DNA of 64,000 nucleotides from Bin5 sp965261695 (GCA_965261695.1 OZ253474.1:620001-684000); one strand, 5' to 3'. Numbered from the stretch's first letter, positions 1-9,764 are shown. A program made the numbers and translations. The notes: generated by a model from the sequence alone, not told the origin.

Positions 1-1220
1 ACCTGGTTACGCGGCTCCTGGGCTACCCACACGTCTTCCAATGTGCGGGCGACCTCCTGGCCATCGACAAAGCGAGTGCGATAGCGCCGCCGCGTTATCC
101 CTTCTGCGCCTGGGCGGACCTCACGCGTGTCGATTAGCAGATCCGGATCGCCCACGAAAACGGTCTCGAAGGGGGCGATCTCCTCTTCGAGGTCGATCTC
201 CTCTAATACGCGCACAATTGAGATCTGCATCTCAGGATACACGCGCGCATCGAGCGAGGGGGAGACTTCATCCAAACCGGTAAGACCGACGCCTATCTCG
301 GCCAGGGCATCCCCCACATTCTGGCTCAGAGTGCGAGTTCTGTACAGGCGGCCGTCGGCCAGCAGACTGATAGGCGTGCTGCGCTGAATGAGAACCCTCA
401 TGCCGGTGCTGACTGGCGTGCCCAGGCTAGGCTGCACGCGGTCTCCCAGATAGATCGTGATTTTCGCGTCGAGCAGAGCCTCGCCCACCGTTTCAGCCAT
501 GGTGTGAATCGTATAGGGAATTGAGCCTTCATCGATGAGGAGTAAGGCTGAGCGTTCGACTTCTATCCGAAGTGGATCCCGCTCAATTTCCACCCAAGGA
601 CGCCCGATGCCAAAGAGGGGAGAACTCAATCGGGTAGGTTCTACGGACATCGTTTCATCCCACTCGCCAGGCTCGCCGCTGATCATCACGTGGTCGTGTG
701 AAGAGAAGGCGATGCCTGCATCCATCAGAAGCTCGGTAGGCGTTTCGGCCCAACTCAAGACCAAAAGCACCCGTCCATCAGCGATGATGTGAAACGGGCG
801 CGGACGGTCAACGTTTACTCTCAACCCGTTTTCGATATTGGCTTGTAGGCTGTGGGAAAGCCGCGCCTCTCCACCTTGGGCATCGCCATCGCCCCATCGG
901 GCCCAATAGGTTCCTTTTGGCTGGCCGGCCCCGCCCGGCACTTGCAAATAAATTATTTCGCCTTCGGGACCAAAGATAAGACCGACATCTGCCAGTAGGG
1001 CGCCCACAGTCCGACGATGAGTACGGACCGTTTGTGAGACGCCGTCGACCACAATCTCAACAGGAGTTGCGGTAAAAATCCACAGTGCCCAAAGACCAAC
1101 AATCGCAGCCGTTATCATGGACAATTGTACCGCCAACCGAATCTCCCGTATCGACCATCGCCTGATAGGACGTCTGGCGATTGTCAAATCGGGCTGCGCC
1201 CGTCGCGTGACAGTAGTCAT
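1..1220 (-). CDS. Secreted G5/DUF348 (YabE-like) cell-wall protein, 3' partial
   Basis: ATG at 1220; the frame runs off the window edge, so the C-terminus is missing. Residues about 30-52 form one hydrophobic segment after a basic stretch, a signal anchor. Three DUF348 repeats follow, each opening with a motif like VEIVVDGVSQTVRTH and containing a VGALLxDxGI turn. The visible end (RTLEDVWVAQEP) is the start of a G5 domain. This order matches the YabE/resuscitation-promoting factor family, where DUF348 and G5 domains bind the cell envelope ahead of a lytic domain; any catalytic domain would lie outside the window. Envelope location is inferred. It is divergent from the small gene at 1456. Confidence 0.85.
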   Translation of the reverse strand, partial: MTTVTRRAQPDLTIARRPIRRWSIREIRLAVQLSMITAAIVGLWALWIFTATPVEIVVDGVSQTVRTHRRTVGALLADVGLIFGPEGEIIYLQVPGGAGQPKGTYWARWGDGDAQGGEARLSHSLQANIENGLRVNVDRPRPFHIIADGRVLLVLSWAETPTELLMDAGIAFSSHDHVMISGEPGEWDETMSVEPTRLSSPLFGIGRPWVEIERDPLRIEVERSALLLIDEGSIPYTIHTMAETVGEALLDAKITIYLGDRVQPSLGTPVSTGMRVLIQRSTPISLLADGRLYRTRTLSQNVGDALAEIGVGLTGLDEVSPSLDARVYPEMQISIVRVLEEIDLEEEIAPFETVFVGDPDLLIDTREVRPGAEGITRRRYRTRFVDGQEVARTLEDVWVAQEPRNQ

Positions 1221-1455
1221 GGCTCTATTCTATCCAAACAGATTAAGTGAATGAAAAAATAATACACTGCCAGTCTCACAATAAGACTGCGCGCGGGTCG
1301 AAAATGTTCCATAAACGGTATAATTGCTCTTGGAGAAGGTAAGGTTTGGCCGAAGTCGAGGAGGCTCAGACTTGCGAGTTGGCGACGTCCGGGCTGCCCA
1401 GCTGTGATTTAATGGCCGTCCTAGATAGCGACCTTCCCGACTCGGCCTGCAAAGA

Positions 1456-1824
1456 TTGCAGGCTGGGCAACAGGCTGGGCGCGGCGCCCAAGGCGAACGG
1501 ACTACTTTGCCACGGAAGCAACCTAAAGTTATCGTGCGTGAGTCTCCTCCAGGTCTGTTTGAAGATACCCGCCCGGAAGCGAGGGAGGTTCTGATTGAAC
1601 TATTGCGCCAAGCGCCGGGGTGGAAGAAGCTGCGCATGGTCTGTCAACAGAACGTCAGGATGAAACGATGCGTCCTCGGCGGGTTACGTCAGCGCCATCC
1701 GACCGCGCCCGAGGAGGGGATTCGGCGGCGCTTGGCTGACATCCTCTTGGGGAAGGACGTTGCTGAGAATGTGTACGGCCCTCTTACACTTGTAACTAAA
1801 GTGCCGGAAGTCGAAAATGAGTGA
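1456..1824 (+). CDS. Small conserved protein, partner of a nucleotidyltransferase
   Basis: The conserved part starts near 1540 and reads LFEDTRPEAREVLIELLRQ, then GLRQRHP, RRRLADILLG and VYGPL. I recognise this pattern from small proteins encoded directly upstream of nucleotidyltransferase-fold genes in Chloroflexota and cyanobacteria; function unknown. The first ATG is 1456, but GTG 1534 sits at the start of the conserved part and is a likely alternative; neither has a clear ribosome-binding site. It overlaps by 8 bases the start codon of the dead nucleotidyltransferase at 1817, as expected for a translationally coupled pair. Confidence 0.6.
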   Translation: MQAGQQAGRGAQGERTTLPRKQPKVIVRESPPGLFEDTRPEAREVLIELLRQAPGWKKLRMVCQQNVRMKRCVLGGLRQRHPTAPEEGIRRRLADILLGKDVAENVYGPLTLVTKVPEVENE

Positions 1825-1953
1825 GGAAGCAGTTCAGGTCACGTTACGGTCATTGATGCCTTCGAGGTTCTCGAAATTCCATACGTGATCGCCGGCGCTC
1901 TTACAAGCGCTATGCACGGAGTTGCACGGGTGACCCTTGACAGAGGTCTCGTG
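1817..1953 (+). pseudogene. Nucleotidyltransferase-fold protein remnant (frameshifted, truncated)
   Basis: ATG at 1817 starts MSEEAVQVTLR and then hits an early stop. Moving one frame at about 1842 restores VIDAFEVLEIPYVIAGALTS followed by AMHGVARVTLD, the start of a MNT-like nucleotidyltransferase (family pattern VIGGSLASxxHGxxRxTxDxDLV). A one-base deletion after CG near 1842 explains the break. Recognisable similarity ends near 1953, so most of the gene is gone. The upstream partner gene is intact. Confidence 0.6.
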
Positions 1954-2066
1954 GCTGGCATACATACAACACAGCGTATTGCCCTTCGCCCACAGGTCGA
2001 TTCGGCCCACATCGGTCCGTACTGGACGGGTCAATTTGCAGTCGGCCGCCTATGTGCAAGACAGTT

Positions 2067-3548
2067 CTACGCTAGCCAGTTCATCTCTCCCTTCAAAGGC
2101 CAGCGGTAATGTTCTTGCGGACCGGTATGACGCGCCCAGGCCAGCATGATCGGCTCGTCCGCTCTTTTCTGTTCCATTTGCTGCCGCACCCACTCCGGAT
2201 CCCACTCTCGCAACACCTCGCTGTGAAGTTCCCGCAAGAGCGAGCGGCAGCCCGAATCGGTTGAACGGTCGAACAGTTCGTCCGGATCCTCTTTCAGATT
2301 GAAGAGTTGGGACGGCTGCCCGTGATAGTAAATGTGCTTCCATTCCTCTCGCCGGATCATGCGGTGGAAGGCCCCTTCCTGTGGGCAGAACTTGTCGGTG
2401 CAGTATTCGGAGAAGGCGATGTCCTCCCAACCGGGAGCGTCTGCTCTTTCGTCGATCTGGGGAAGGAAGCTGCGCCCGGCTGAATTCGGCAGTGGCGGCG
2501 CGTCCAGTGCGTCCAGCATCGTCGCGGCAACGTCCAGGGCGCTGACGACGCGTTGGCTGCGCTGCCCCGCGGGAATACGGCCGGGCCAGCTGGCGATCAG
2601 GGGCACACGCACCGACTCCTCATAGAAGACGTGCTTCCAGAAGAGGCCATGCTCACCCTGCATGTCTCCATGATCAGATGTGTAGATGATCAACGTGTTT
2701 TGGGCGAGATCGTTGGCAACCAGCGCTTCCAGGATTTGGCCGATCATCAGATCGGTGCGATGGACCAACCCGGCGTAGGCGGCACGTGCGCGCCGCACCT
2801 CGTTTTCGTTCAACGTTTCGATCCCGGTGGACCTTCGCCACCAATGCAGAAAGGGGTGCTCCTCGTTGGCGGCGGGAGGCGGCTTGCGCGGCAGCGGCAT
2901 CGCGGTGGCGTAGCGGCCATAGTCCTCCTTGCGGGCCACAAATGGGGGATGGGGCAGCATCAGCCCGACGGAAAGGCTGAACGGCTCCTTCATGAGACCG
3001 GCCCGCTTCTGTACGCCGAGCTGGTTGAGGCGGGCGATGGTGACCGCGGTAACTTCCTCGTCATGTACCTGGTACCCGCTCTGGCCCGCGCCGGAACGCT
3101 CCAGGCTCATGTGCTGCGGGCCGGCCGTGCCCTCCAGGGTCCCCCGATCCGGCCCCGGGTTTCCCGGATAGTTGGCGCTGTGGTCGCCGACAAAACGAGC
3201 CGCGTAGCCGTGGAGTTGGTCGGGGCCGAGCGCATGCATGCGCCCGACCAGTTCCGGGCGATATCCGGCTGCGCCCATGGCGTGAGCGATTGTAGGAATG
3301 CTGGAGTCCAGCGCGTGCTCGTTCGTCCAGACTTCATTCTGGTAGGGATGCCGCCCGCTGAGCATCGACATACGGGAGGGAACGCATATCGGCGAGCAGC
3401 AGTAGGCGCTATCGAAGACGACGCCGCTGGCGGCCAGCCGATCAAGATTGGGCGTTTCCACCAGGTCATTTCCGTAGCAGCCGGTTGTGTGAGGGCTGTG
3501 CTGGTCGGAGTGGATGTAGAGAAGGTTAGGGCGGGACAGGTCGTTCAT
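2067..3548 (-). CDS. Arylsulfatase-family sulfatase
   Basis: A 493-residue sulfatase of the alkaline-phosphatase superfamily, predicted to hydrolyse a sulfate ester. It opens with RPNLLYIHSDQHSPHTTGCYGND-type sequence carrying the metal-binding Asp. The core motif CVPSR has its Cys at residue 55, the position converted to formylglycine in type I sulfatases. The later metal site YTSDHGDMQGEHG and a C-terminal DELFD segment are present. Start at 3548 rather than the in-frame ATG at 3710, because GGAG lies 6-7 bases upstream and the conserved domain begins there. No signal peptide is visible, so cytoplasmic. Substrate cannot be read from sequence; choline-sulfatase-like and glycan sulfatases are both possible. 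Confidence 0.9.
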   Translation of the reverse strand: MNDLSRPNLLYIHSDQHSPHTTGCYGNDLVETPNLDRLAASGVVFDSAYCCSPICVPSRMSMLSGRHPYQNEVWTNEHALDSSIPTIAHAMGAAGYRPELVGRMHALGPDQLHGYAARFVGDHSANYPGNPGPDRGTLEGTAGPQHMSLERSGAGQSGYQVHDEEVTAVTIARLNQLGVQKRAGLMKEPFSLSVGLMLPHPPFVARKEDYGRYATAMPLPRKPPPAANEEHPFLHWWRRSTGIETLNENEVRRARAAYAGLVHRTDLMIGQILEALVANDLAQNTLIIYTSDHGDMQGEHGLFWKHVFYEESVRVPLIASWPGRIPAGQRSQRVVSALDVAATMLDALDAPPLPNSAGRSFLPQIDERADAPGWEDIAFSEYCTDKFCPQEGAFHRMIRREEWKHIYYHGQPSQLFNLKEDPDELFDRSTDSGCRSLLRELHSEVLREWDPEWVRQQMEQKRADEPIMLAWARHTGPQEHYRWPLKGEMNWLA

Positions 3549-3968
3549 GGCGCGCTCCGTATGATTTTGGCCTTTCGGTGGTTGTCGAGACCTTGCGGGT
3601 GACAATGTAGGGTAGGACATCTCCGGGTCTATAGCTAATCGCGGGGGCCCCCTCTTCGCAACTGACCAGGCCACGTGTGTGCCGCCTATGTTGATCAACG
3701 CATCACACATCCAGGCTGCTGAGTCGCCCCCAGGTTTGGCCGTTGAATTCAGATGCTGGATAATAGATCACTGGCTGACGGTCGAATTTCCTGGCTGGAG
3801 ATCAGAAATCTCAGCCAACTACATCGCGGAAGCGAGACCATCGTTGACGACGATCTTCAGCCCATAGATAACGAAAATCACCTCCGGCAGAGGGGAAATG
3901 AAACTCTAGGGGAACGGAATGTCCGTTCGGCGAGTTGCTCGGCGCCTACGCCAAAATCATTGGGAATA

Positions 3969-5327
3969 ATGATTCAAAATTCAGCGAACGAAAATCCGGG
4001 GGAGAGTCCAGAAGTCATTTGCCCCAGTTGCAGTTACAAGAGTCGGTCTGACGCCAACTACTGCGGCAACTGCGGCCGGCAGCTTTTCTCCACGCAGACT
4101 TGCATCCGGTGCGGAGCTGACAACGCGGGTAGTCACCCTTACTGTAATACCTGTGGCGCGCCGCTGCCAGTGGGTCCGACGCAAGCAGAGGATAGCCCGC
4201 AGGATAACAGAATTCCGCTATTCTCCAGCTTGGCCAAGGGCGCGAGGCGCATCAATCCTAGAGAGTGGCTGCGAGGCGTGGCCTCCAAGAGGATTCGGAC
4301 TCTCATCCTCTGGAGCGGCAGCCCCATCATTTTCGCCGCGATCCTGATTGCCGCCGTTGCAAAGGACACTCTGGGCATAGGAAAGGCAGGTGCTTTCCTT
4401 TTTCAGCGAGGCGATTCCGCGAATGTTGCTTCCGATGATGCCAGGAGGGGGGATCCGGCTTTCGCGGAAAGCGCGTCAACCTTCGCTCTACCCATCAACA
4501 CGACGACCCTGCCCGCAGGGGAAGAGCAGACCGCTGCATTCGAGAGCTTGAACGAAAATCTCGCACGTCCCCGCGGCGTGACCGGAGCGAACGGAAGGCT
4601 GTATGTTGTCGATCCAAGCCAGGGCGCGCTGATTGTTCTGGATGCTGACGGAGGCGAGTTAGCCCAGATCCACAGCGGGGGCCGGCGTTTTGTCGAGCCG
4701 GTGGATGTTGCTGCCGACGCGGCTGGCAATATCTACGTCCTGGACGCCGGCGATGGCGGGCATATTAGTATCCATGACGCCGACGGCAGTTTCATAGAGG
4801 CGGTGCCCATTATTGGACGCGCGGTCGACCGCAGCCGTGGAATTGATGTCGATAGCCAAGGCCGCATTTGGGTAGCGTTGACCCCGGCACTGGCCGTGGC
4901 GGCTTTCGACGTTTATGGACAGGAGTTGATTCGCATTGCGACCGATTTGGAGGGTAGGGATCTGCAGCCAGTGGATGTCGCCTTCTACAGCGACGATGCC
5001 GTGTATGTATCCACTGTCGGCATGACGACTGTAATTCGCTTTTCGCTTTCCGGGGAGCCGCTCAACCTGTGGCCGCTGGTCAATGCAAACAGTGTGGACG
5101 GCCCGCATCTGTCTCTAGACCGCAACGGTGTTCTGTTTGTCACTCAGCCGGAGCAAGGAGGCTTTGTGCGCATTTCTGGGGACAGCGAAGAGGCGTTGCA
5201 GGCCTGGGTTCTTCCGGCCAGCGATCCGATCCGCAAACTGGTCGGCATCGCCGCAGGCGAGGACGGAAACTTGGTCGTGACCGATAGCGAGAACGGCAGT
5301 ATCTATCGGATTCCGCTTGCGAAATAG
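3969..5327 (+). CDS. Zinc-ribbon, membrane-anchored NHL-type beta-propeller protein
   Basis: About 452 residues. The N-terminus has two zinc ribbons: CPSC...CGNCG, then CIRCG...CNTCG. A single membrane segment follows (about residues 115-135, IIFAAILIAAVAK). The rest is a six-bladed NHL/SMP-like propeller with repeats such as GRLYVVDPSQGALIVLD, GNIYVLDAGDGG, GRIWVALTP and GNLVVTDSENG. Likely an anchored protein with cytoplasmic zinc ribbons and an external propeller; function unknown. ATG 3969 fits the start of the zinc ribbon, though ATG 3753 is in frame and no strong ribosome-binding site decides between them. Confidence 0.75.
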   Translation: MIQNSANENPGESPEVICPSCSYKSRSDANYCGNCGRQLFSTQTCIRCGADNAGSHPYCNTCGAPLPVGPTQAEDSPQDNRIPLFSSLAKGARRINPREWLRGVASKRIRTLILWSGSPIIFAAILIAAVAKDTLGIGKAGAFLFQRGDSANVASDDARRGDPAFAESASTFALPINTTTLPAGEEQTAAFESLNENLARPRGVTGANGRLYVVDPSQGALIVLDADGGELAQIHSGGRRFVEPVDVAADAAGNIYVLDAGDGGHISIHDADGSFIEAVPIIGRAVDRSRGIDVDSQGRIWVALTPALAVAAFDVYGQELIRIATDLEGRDLQPVDVAFYSDDAVYVSTVGMTTVIRFSLSGEPLNLWPLVNANSVDGPHLSLDRNGVLFVTQPEQGGFVRISGDSEEALQAWVLPASDPIRKLVGIAAGEDGNLVVTDSENGSIYRIPLAK

Positions 5328-5398
5328 GTTGGCAATGTTGAGTATACACTGAGGCGGACGCTCGCGGCGGCGATCAGATCAGCCGTATTGGAGGCACT

Positions 5399-7129
5399 GT
5401 GACAGAAAACACAGACAACAGTGACGGCCGGGGCCGCGCCTTCTTCAATGAACCGGACACCGCTGGGCTGATGCACCGCGCATTTACCCGCTCGCTGGGC
5501 TTCGACCGAACCGACATGAACCGCCCGATGATCGGGATTCTGAACACTTACAGTGAAATGAACAACTGCCATGCCCATTTCCCCGAACTGGTCGAAGCGG
5601 TCAAGCGGGGCGTGTGGCAGGCGGGCGGGTTTCCATTGGAATTCCCAACCATCAGTTTGGGAGAGATTTATCTGACGCCGACATCGATGCTATGGCGCAA
5701 TCTGGCGGCGATGGACACTGAAGAGATGCTTCGGGGCAACCCGATGGATGGCGTTGTCGTGCTGTGCGGGTGCGACAAGACGACGCCGGCGGCGCTGATG
5801 GGTGTGGCGAGCGCGGACCTTCCCGCCATCCTCGTGTCCGGCGGGCCGATGCTCAACGGCCATTGGCGCGGCCAGACACTTGGGGCATGCACGGATTGCC
5901 GCCGCCTAACGACTGAATACAGGGCGGGTAATCTGAGCGATGAGGATTACATGGAGGTTGAGGAAAACCTGGTGCGAAGCAGGGGCCACTGCATGGTGAT
6001 GGGAACGGCCTCGACGATGAACTCGCTGACCGAGGCGCTGGGCATCTCACTGCCCGGCAATGGGGCCATTCCGGCGGCTGATTCGCGGCGCGTCCTATTG
6101 GCGGAGAGGGCTGGTCGGCGGATTGTGGCGCTGGCGGCGGAAGGTCTGCGTCCATCTCGTTTCCTGACGCGCCAGTCGCTGGAAAACGCGATTACGCTGC
6201 TATGCGCGCTGGGCGGCAGCACCAACGCGGTCGTACATCTGCCGGCCCTGGCTGGCCGCCTGGGAATCGAACTGCCGCTGGAGCGATTCGACGAGATCAG
6301 CCGGCGCACGCCTCTTCTCGCCAATTTGAGGCCCAGCGGCTCCTATCAGATGGAGGATCTCTTCTATGCGGGCGGTATCTCCGCGATCGTGCGGCAGTTG
6401 CTCCCCTTGCTCCACGGCGATGCGCCGACCGTCACAGGAAAGACCCTGGCAGCGAATGTGGCCGACAGTCAGATCGTCGATGCCGAGGTGATCCGGACGC
6501 AGGGTAATCCCCTGCAAGCGGAGGGAGGGTTGGCGGTCCTGTTCGGGAACCTGGCGCCGTCGGGGGCGGTGATCAAACACGCGGCCGCGTCCCCCGAACT
6601 CATGCGCCACAGGGGGCGGGCGCTGGTTTTTGGCTCCATTGCCGACCTGCGGAATCGGATTGACGACCCTGCCCTGGATGTCGAGCCTGACGACGTGCTG
6701 GTGCTGCAAAATGCGGGGCCGGTAGGCGGGCCGGGCATGCCCGAAGTGGGCAATCTGCCGATTCCTAAGAAGCTGCTGAAAAGGGGCGTGCGCGACATGG
6801 TTCGCATTTCGGACGCGCGCATGAGCGGCACGGCTTTTGGCACGATCGTGCTGCACGTCGCGCCGGAGGCCGCCGTGGGCGGGCCGCTGTCATTGGCGTG
6901 CACGGGGGACGAAATTGAGCTTGATGTGCCCGGCAGGCGGCTGCATCTATGCGTGCCGGAGGAGGAGTTGAACCGGCGGCGAGCGGCCTGGCGTCCACCG
7001 CAGCCGGACTATCAGCGCGGCTACGGCAAGCTGTTTCTGGATCATGTGATGCAAGCGCCACAAGGGATGGATTTTGATTTTCTGCTTGGTCGCGATCCGG
7101 TGCAGACGATGGCGCAGCCGAAGTTCTGA
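5399..7129 (+). CDS. IlvD/Edd family dehydratase (dihydroxy-acid or sugar-acid dehydratase)
   Basis: 576 residues with a GTG start. An Fe-S dehydratase that removes water from 2,3-dihydroxy acids. The three cluster cysteines are visible: C57 in NNCHAH, C125 in CGCDKTTP and C198 in RGHCMVMGTAST. This spacing matches the sugar-acid dehydratase branch (L-arabinonate/D-xylonate type, 2Fe-2S) as well as IlvD. SLPGNGAIPA and the C-terminal DARMSGTAFG motif are also present. No other isoleucine/valine biosynthesis gene is nearby, so a role in sugar-acid breakdown is as likely as branched-chain amino acid synthesis. Confidence 0.88.
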   Translation: MTENTDNSDGRGRAFFNEPDTAGLMHRAFTRSLGFDRTDMNRPMIGILNTYSEMNNCHAHFPELVEAVKRGVWQAGGFPLEFPTISLGEIYLTPTSMLWRNLAAMDTEEMLRGNPMDGVVVLCGCDKTTPAALMGVASADLPAILVSGGPMLNGHWRGQTLGACTDCRRLTTEYRAGNLSDEDYMEVEENLVRSRGHCMVMGTASTMNSLTEALGISLPGNGAIPAADSRRVLLAERAGRRIVALAAEGLRPSRFLTRQSLENAITLLCALGGSTNAVVHLPALAGRLGIELPLERFDEISRRTPLLANLRPSGSYQMEDLFYAGGISAIVRQLLPLLHGDAPTVTGKTLAANVADSQIVDAEVIRTQGNPLQAEGGLAVLFGNLAPSGAVIKHAAASPELMRHRGRALVFGSIADLRNRIDDPALDVEPDDVLVLQNAGPVGGPGMPEVGNLPIPKKLLKRGVRDMVRISDARMSGTAFGTIVLHVAPEAAVGGPLSLACTGDEIELDVPGRRLHLCVPEEELNRRRAAWRPPQPDYQRGYGKLFLDHVMQAPQGMDFDFLLGRDPVQTMAQPKF

Positions 7130-7225
7130 CAAATGTCGATTGCACGGCCGCTGCAGGCAATGCGTAGTGCACAACAAGAGAGTTGAATTACAAGTGGCGG
7201 GCAATTTTATGAAGGAGCTGAGACG

Positions 7226-8464
7226 ATGGCGGAGTTCCCAGCAGTAGAAGAGCAGATGGCGATATTGATGCGGGGTGTCGAGTTTGGCGATGAGCAGACC
7301 CGCACCAACATGGAGAAGGAGTTGCGCGACCGGCTGGAAGAGAGCCGCAAGGAAGGGCGGCCGCTGCGGGTCTACTGCGGCTTTGATCCGACGTCAAGCG
7401 ACCTGCATCTGGGTCATACCGTGCCTCTGCGCAAACTGCGCCAGTTCCAGGATCTCGGGCACGAGGTCATCTTTCTGATCGGCACGTTTACCGGCACGAT
7501 AGGCGACCCTAGCGACAAAGAGAGCGCCCGCACGCAACAGAGCCTGGAAGAGGCGCTGGACAAGGCACAGGGCTTCACGCAGCAGGCGCAGCGTGTGCTT
7601 GACCAGGGCAAAACGATAGTCGACTACAATCACAGATGGTTGGGGGAGTTGGACTTCGGCGATGTGATTCGGCTGGCGAGCCACTTCACTGTCCAGCAAT
7701 TTCTCGCCAGGGAGAATTTCAGCAGGCGTCACGCCATAGGTGAGCCGATCTGGCTGCACGAATTCTTCTACGCGCTGATGCAGGGCTACGACGCCATAAT
7801 GCTGAAAACTGATGTACAGATCGGCGGAACGGATCAGCTCTTCAATCTGATGGCCGGGCGCACGCTGATGAACGCGCGGGGAATGCGTCCACAGGTGGTG
7901 CTGACATTCCCGATCCTGGTGGGAACGGACGGCCACCGGCGCATGAGCAAGTCGACCGGAAATCACGTTGGGATCGATGAGCCGCCCGCGTTGATCTATA
8001 CGAAGGTGGTCAATTTGCCGGATCACACGTTCCGCAACTTTGCTGAACTGGTGACGCGCTGGAGCCAGGAGGAGATCGATCGGATGGCGGCGCAGATCGA
8101 GGCGGGCGAGATCGAGCCGCAGGAGGCGAAACGGGCATTAGCCCGGGAGGTCGTGAGCATCTTCCACGGAGAGAGCGCGGCACTGCAGGCGGCGGTGGAC
8201 GCAGTACGGATGCACGAGGGCTCGGCTCCGAGCGATGCGCCACACTACCGACTGTCGCAGGAGATGAACCTGCTGGAGCTGATGAGCGCGTCCGGTTTGG
8301 TTCGCAGTAAAGGGGAGGCGCGTCGGCTGATTCAGCAGGGCGGCGTGCGTCTTAACGGAAAGACGGTCTTGGACGGTGTGCAGACATCGATTGCGCCAAA
8401 CGGCGAGGAGAGCGTTTTGCAGGTGGGCAAGAAGAGATATTTGCGGGTCGTTTCCGCTCTGTAA
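7226..8464 (+). CDS. tyrS: Tyrosyl-tRNA synthetase
   Basis: 412 residues, the usual size. It charges tRNA-Tyr with tyrosine in the cytoplasm. Class I signature DLHLGHTVPLRK (HIGH) near residue 55 and MSKS in HRRMSKSTGNH near 235; a C-terminal S4 RNA-binding domain starts at about 345 (ELMSASGLVRSKGEARRLI). ATG 7226 has AAGGAG about 10 bases upstream. The 96-base gap after the dehydratase shows no T-box motif, unlike valS in this window. Confidence 0.96.
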   Translation: MAEFPAVEEQMAILMRGVEFGDEQTRTNMEKELRDRLEESRKEGRPLRVYCGFDPTSSDLHLGHTVPLRKLRQFQDLGHEVIFLIGTFTGTIGDPSDKESARTQQSLEEALDKAQGFTQQAQRVLDQGKTIVDYNHRWLGELDFGDVIRLASHFTVQQFLARENFSRRHAIGEPIWLHEFFYALMQGYDAIMLKTDVQIGGTDQLFNLMAGRTLMNARGMRPQVVLTFPILVGTDGHRRMSKSTGNHVGIDEPPALIYTKVVNLPDHTFRNFAELVTRWSQEEIDRMAAQIEAGEIEPQEAKRALAREVVSIFHGESAALQAAVDAVRMHEGSAPSDAPHYRLSQEMNLLELMSASGLVRSKGEARRLIQQGGVRLNGKTVLDGVQTSIAPNGEESVLQVGKKRYLRVVSAL

Positions 8465-8824
8465 CTTGACGGGGAACTTGGTGTTCTTGAGAAGGGATAG
8501 TTGCAGGAAAAGATAAAGGAACCGGATGCCACGCTTCCCCCGATAGTGGCTTCCAACCACAACGTGACAACTCGGTCCCTCTGGAAGATAGAATAACATA
8601 CTTTTCATTGTTTGTAAAGGGGCAATTTCCAGAAATTAGCTAGCAATTGGGGCGGATTTTGCCAGTTAGTTGTCAGATTTGGTCATTTCGAGTCGTTCGG
8701 GGGCCGTCACATTTGGTTGTACAATAAACGACAGCACAACCTGTAGCAGAAACAGAACAGTGCCGAATAGGAGCGCGGTCAATCACGTCGTAATTCGATG
8801 TCGAATCAACGTAAGGAGCAAGTG
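8465..8824 (+). other. Non-coding stretch upstream of fabI
   Basis: 360 bases without a convincing gene. A TACAAT box at about 8719 could be the -10 of a fabI promoter, but I see no good -35 at the right distance. No repeat or RNA motif recognised. Confidence 0.5.
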
Positions 8825-9613
8825 ATGGGGTCATTTGACGGAAAGCGCGGTCTGATATTTGGCGTCGCCAACAAGAACTCAATCGCCTGGGGGATAGCGC
8901 AGGCGCTGGCCGAAGAAGGGGCAACGCTCGGATTCAGCTATGCCGGTGAGGTGCTGCAGAAGCGGGTTACGCCTTTGGCAGGCAGCGTTGGCAGCAACTT
9001 CATCGAGGAGTGCGATGTCACGAATGATGCGGCGATCGACGAACTGTTTTCCAGGGTCGGGGATCACTTCGGCAACATCGACTTTCTCGTCCACTCGATC
9101 GCGTTCGCACCTCGTGAGGACCTGAGCGGGCGCTTTGTCGATACAAGCCGCGAAGGCTTTCGACTTGCGCTCGATATCAGCTGCTACAGCCTGGTGGCGC
9201 TGGCCAGGCGCGCGGTACCGCTGATGCCCAATGGCGGCAGCATGTTGGCGATGACCTACTACGGCGCGGAAAAGGTGACGCCCAACTATAATGTGATGGG
9301 TGTGGCAAAGGCCGCATTGGAGGCGACCATTCGCTACCTGGCCTGGGATCTGGGCAAAGAGCAAGTGCGGGTCAACGCGATCAGTGCCGGTCCCATCAAG
9401 ACGTTGGCTTCCGCCGGGGTCAGCGGTTTTCGCAAGAGCCTCGGTTACGTCGGCTCGGTCGCGCCAATGGGCAATGTAACGCAGACGGACGTGGGGAATG
9501 CTGCCCGCTTTCTGCTGGGCGATTGGGCAAACAAGATCACGGGTGAAGTGGTCTATGTGGACGGCGGCTACAATATCATGGGCGCACCGGACCTGGACGC
9601 AGTGGAGGGTTAA
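8825..9613 (+). CDS. fabI: Enoyl-[acyl-carrier-protein] reductase (NADH), FabI type
   Basis: 262 residues, normal for FabI. It reduces the enoyl-ACP double bond in the last step of each fatty-acid elongation cycle. N-terminal nucleotide site GLIFGVANKNSIAWGIA, the SIAFA segment, the catalytic Tyr and Lys in YNVMGVAKAALE, and the AGPIKTLASAG loop of the triclosan-binding region are all present. ATG 8825 is chosen over 8798 because AAGGAG lies 7-8 bases upstream and homology begins there. Monocistronic, followed by a hairpin at 9643. Confidence 0.95.
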   Translation: MGSFDGKRGLIFGVANKNSIAWGIAQALAEEGATLGFSYAGEVLQKRVTPLAGSVGSNFIEECDVTNDAAIDELFSRVGDHFGNIDFLVHSIAFAPREDLSGRFVDTSREGFRLALDISCYSLVALARRAVPLMPNGGSMLAMTYYGAEKVTPNYNVMGVAKAALEATIRYLAWDLGKEQVRVNAISAGPIKTLASAGVSGFRKSLGYVGSVAPMGNVTQTDVGNAARFLLGDWANKITGEVVYVDGGYNIMGAPDLDAVEG

Positions 9614-9642
9614 GAAGGAGAAGGTGAAACAGCTTGGAACGA

Positions 9643-9677
9643 AAACAGGTCAGCCCAAGGTTCGGGCTGACCTGTTT
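9643..9677. terminator. Bidirectional hairpin terminator between fabI and tRNA-Asp
   Basis: Perfect 14-bp stem (AAACAGGTCAGCCC, 9643-9656, pairs with 9664-9677) with a 7-base loop. T-rich runs follow on both strands (TTTGTT on +, TTTTCGTT on -). It would end fabI from one side and the tRNA transcript from the other. Confidence 0.8.
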
Positions 9678-9691
9678 GTTCATGTCCACTG

Positions 9692-9764
9692 CGGGAGCGA
9701 CGGGATTTGAACCCGCGACCTCCGGCTTGACAGGCCGATGTGCTAACCGCTACACCACGCCCCC
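9692..9764 (-). tRNA. tRNA-Asp (GTC), copy 2
   Basis: Acceptor GGGGGCG pairs with CGCTCCC (one G-T pair), discriminator G. Anticodon loop CTGTCAA gives anticodon GTC. T arm GGGTTCAAATCCC. CCA is not encoded. Identical to the copy at 9801-9873. Confidence 0.95.

Noticed and set aside
2553..3602. 349-codon open frame on the + strand
   Set aside because: Antisense to the sulfatase gene with no recognisable domain.
7130..7225. T-box ahead of tyrS
   Set aside because: Too short and no GGTGG core.
8465..8824. Riboswitch ahead of fabI
   Set aside because: No conserved motif or terminator/antiterminator pair found.
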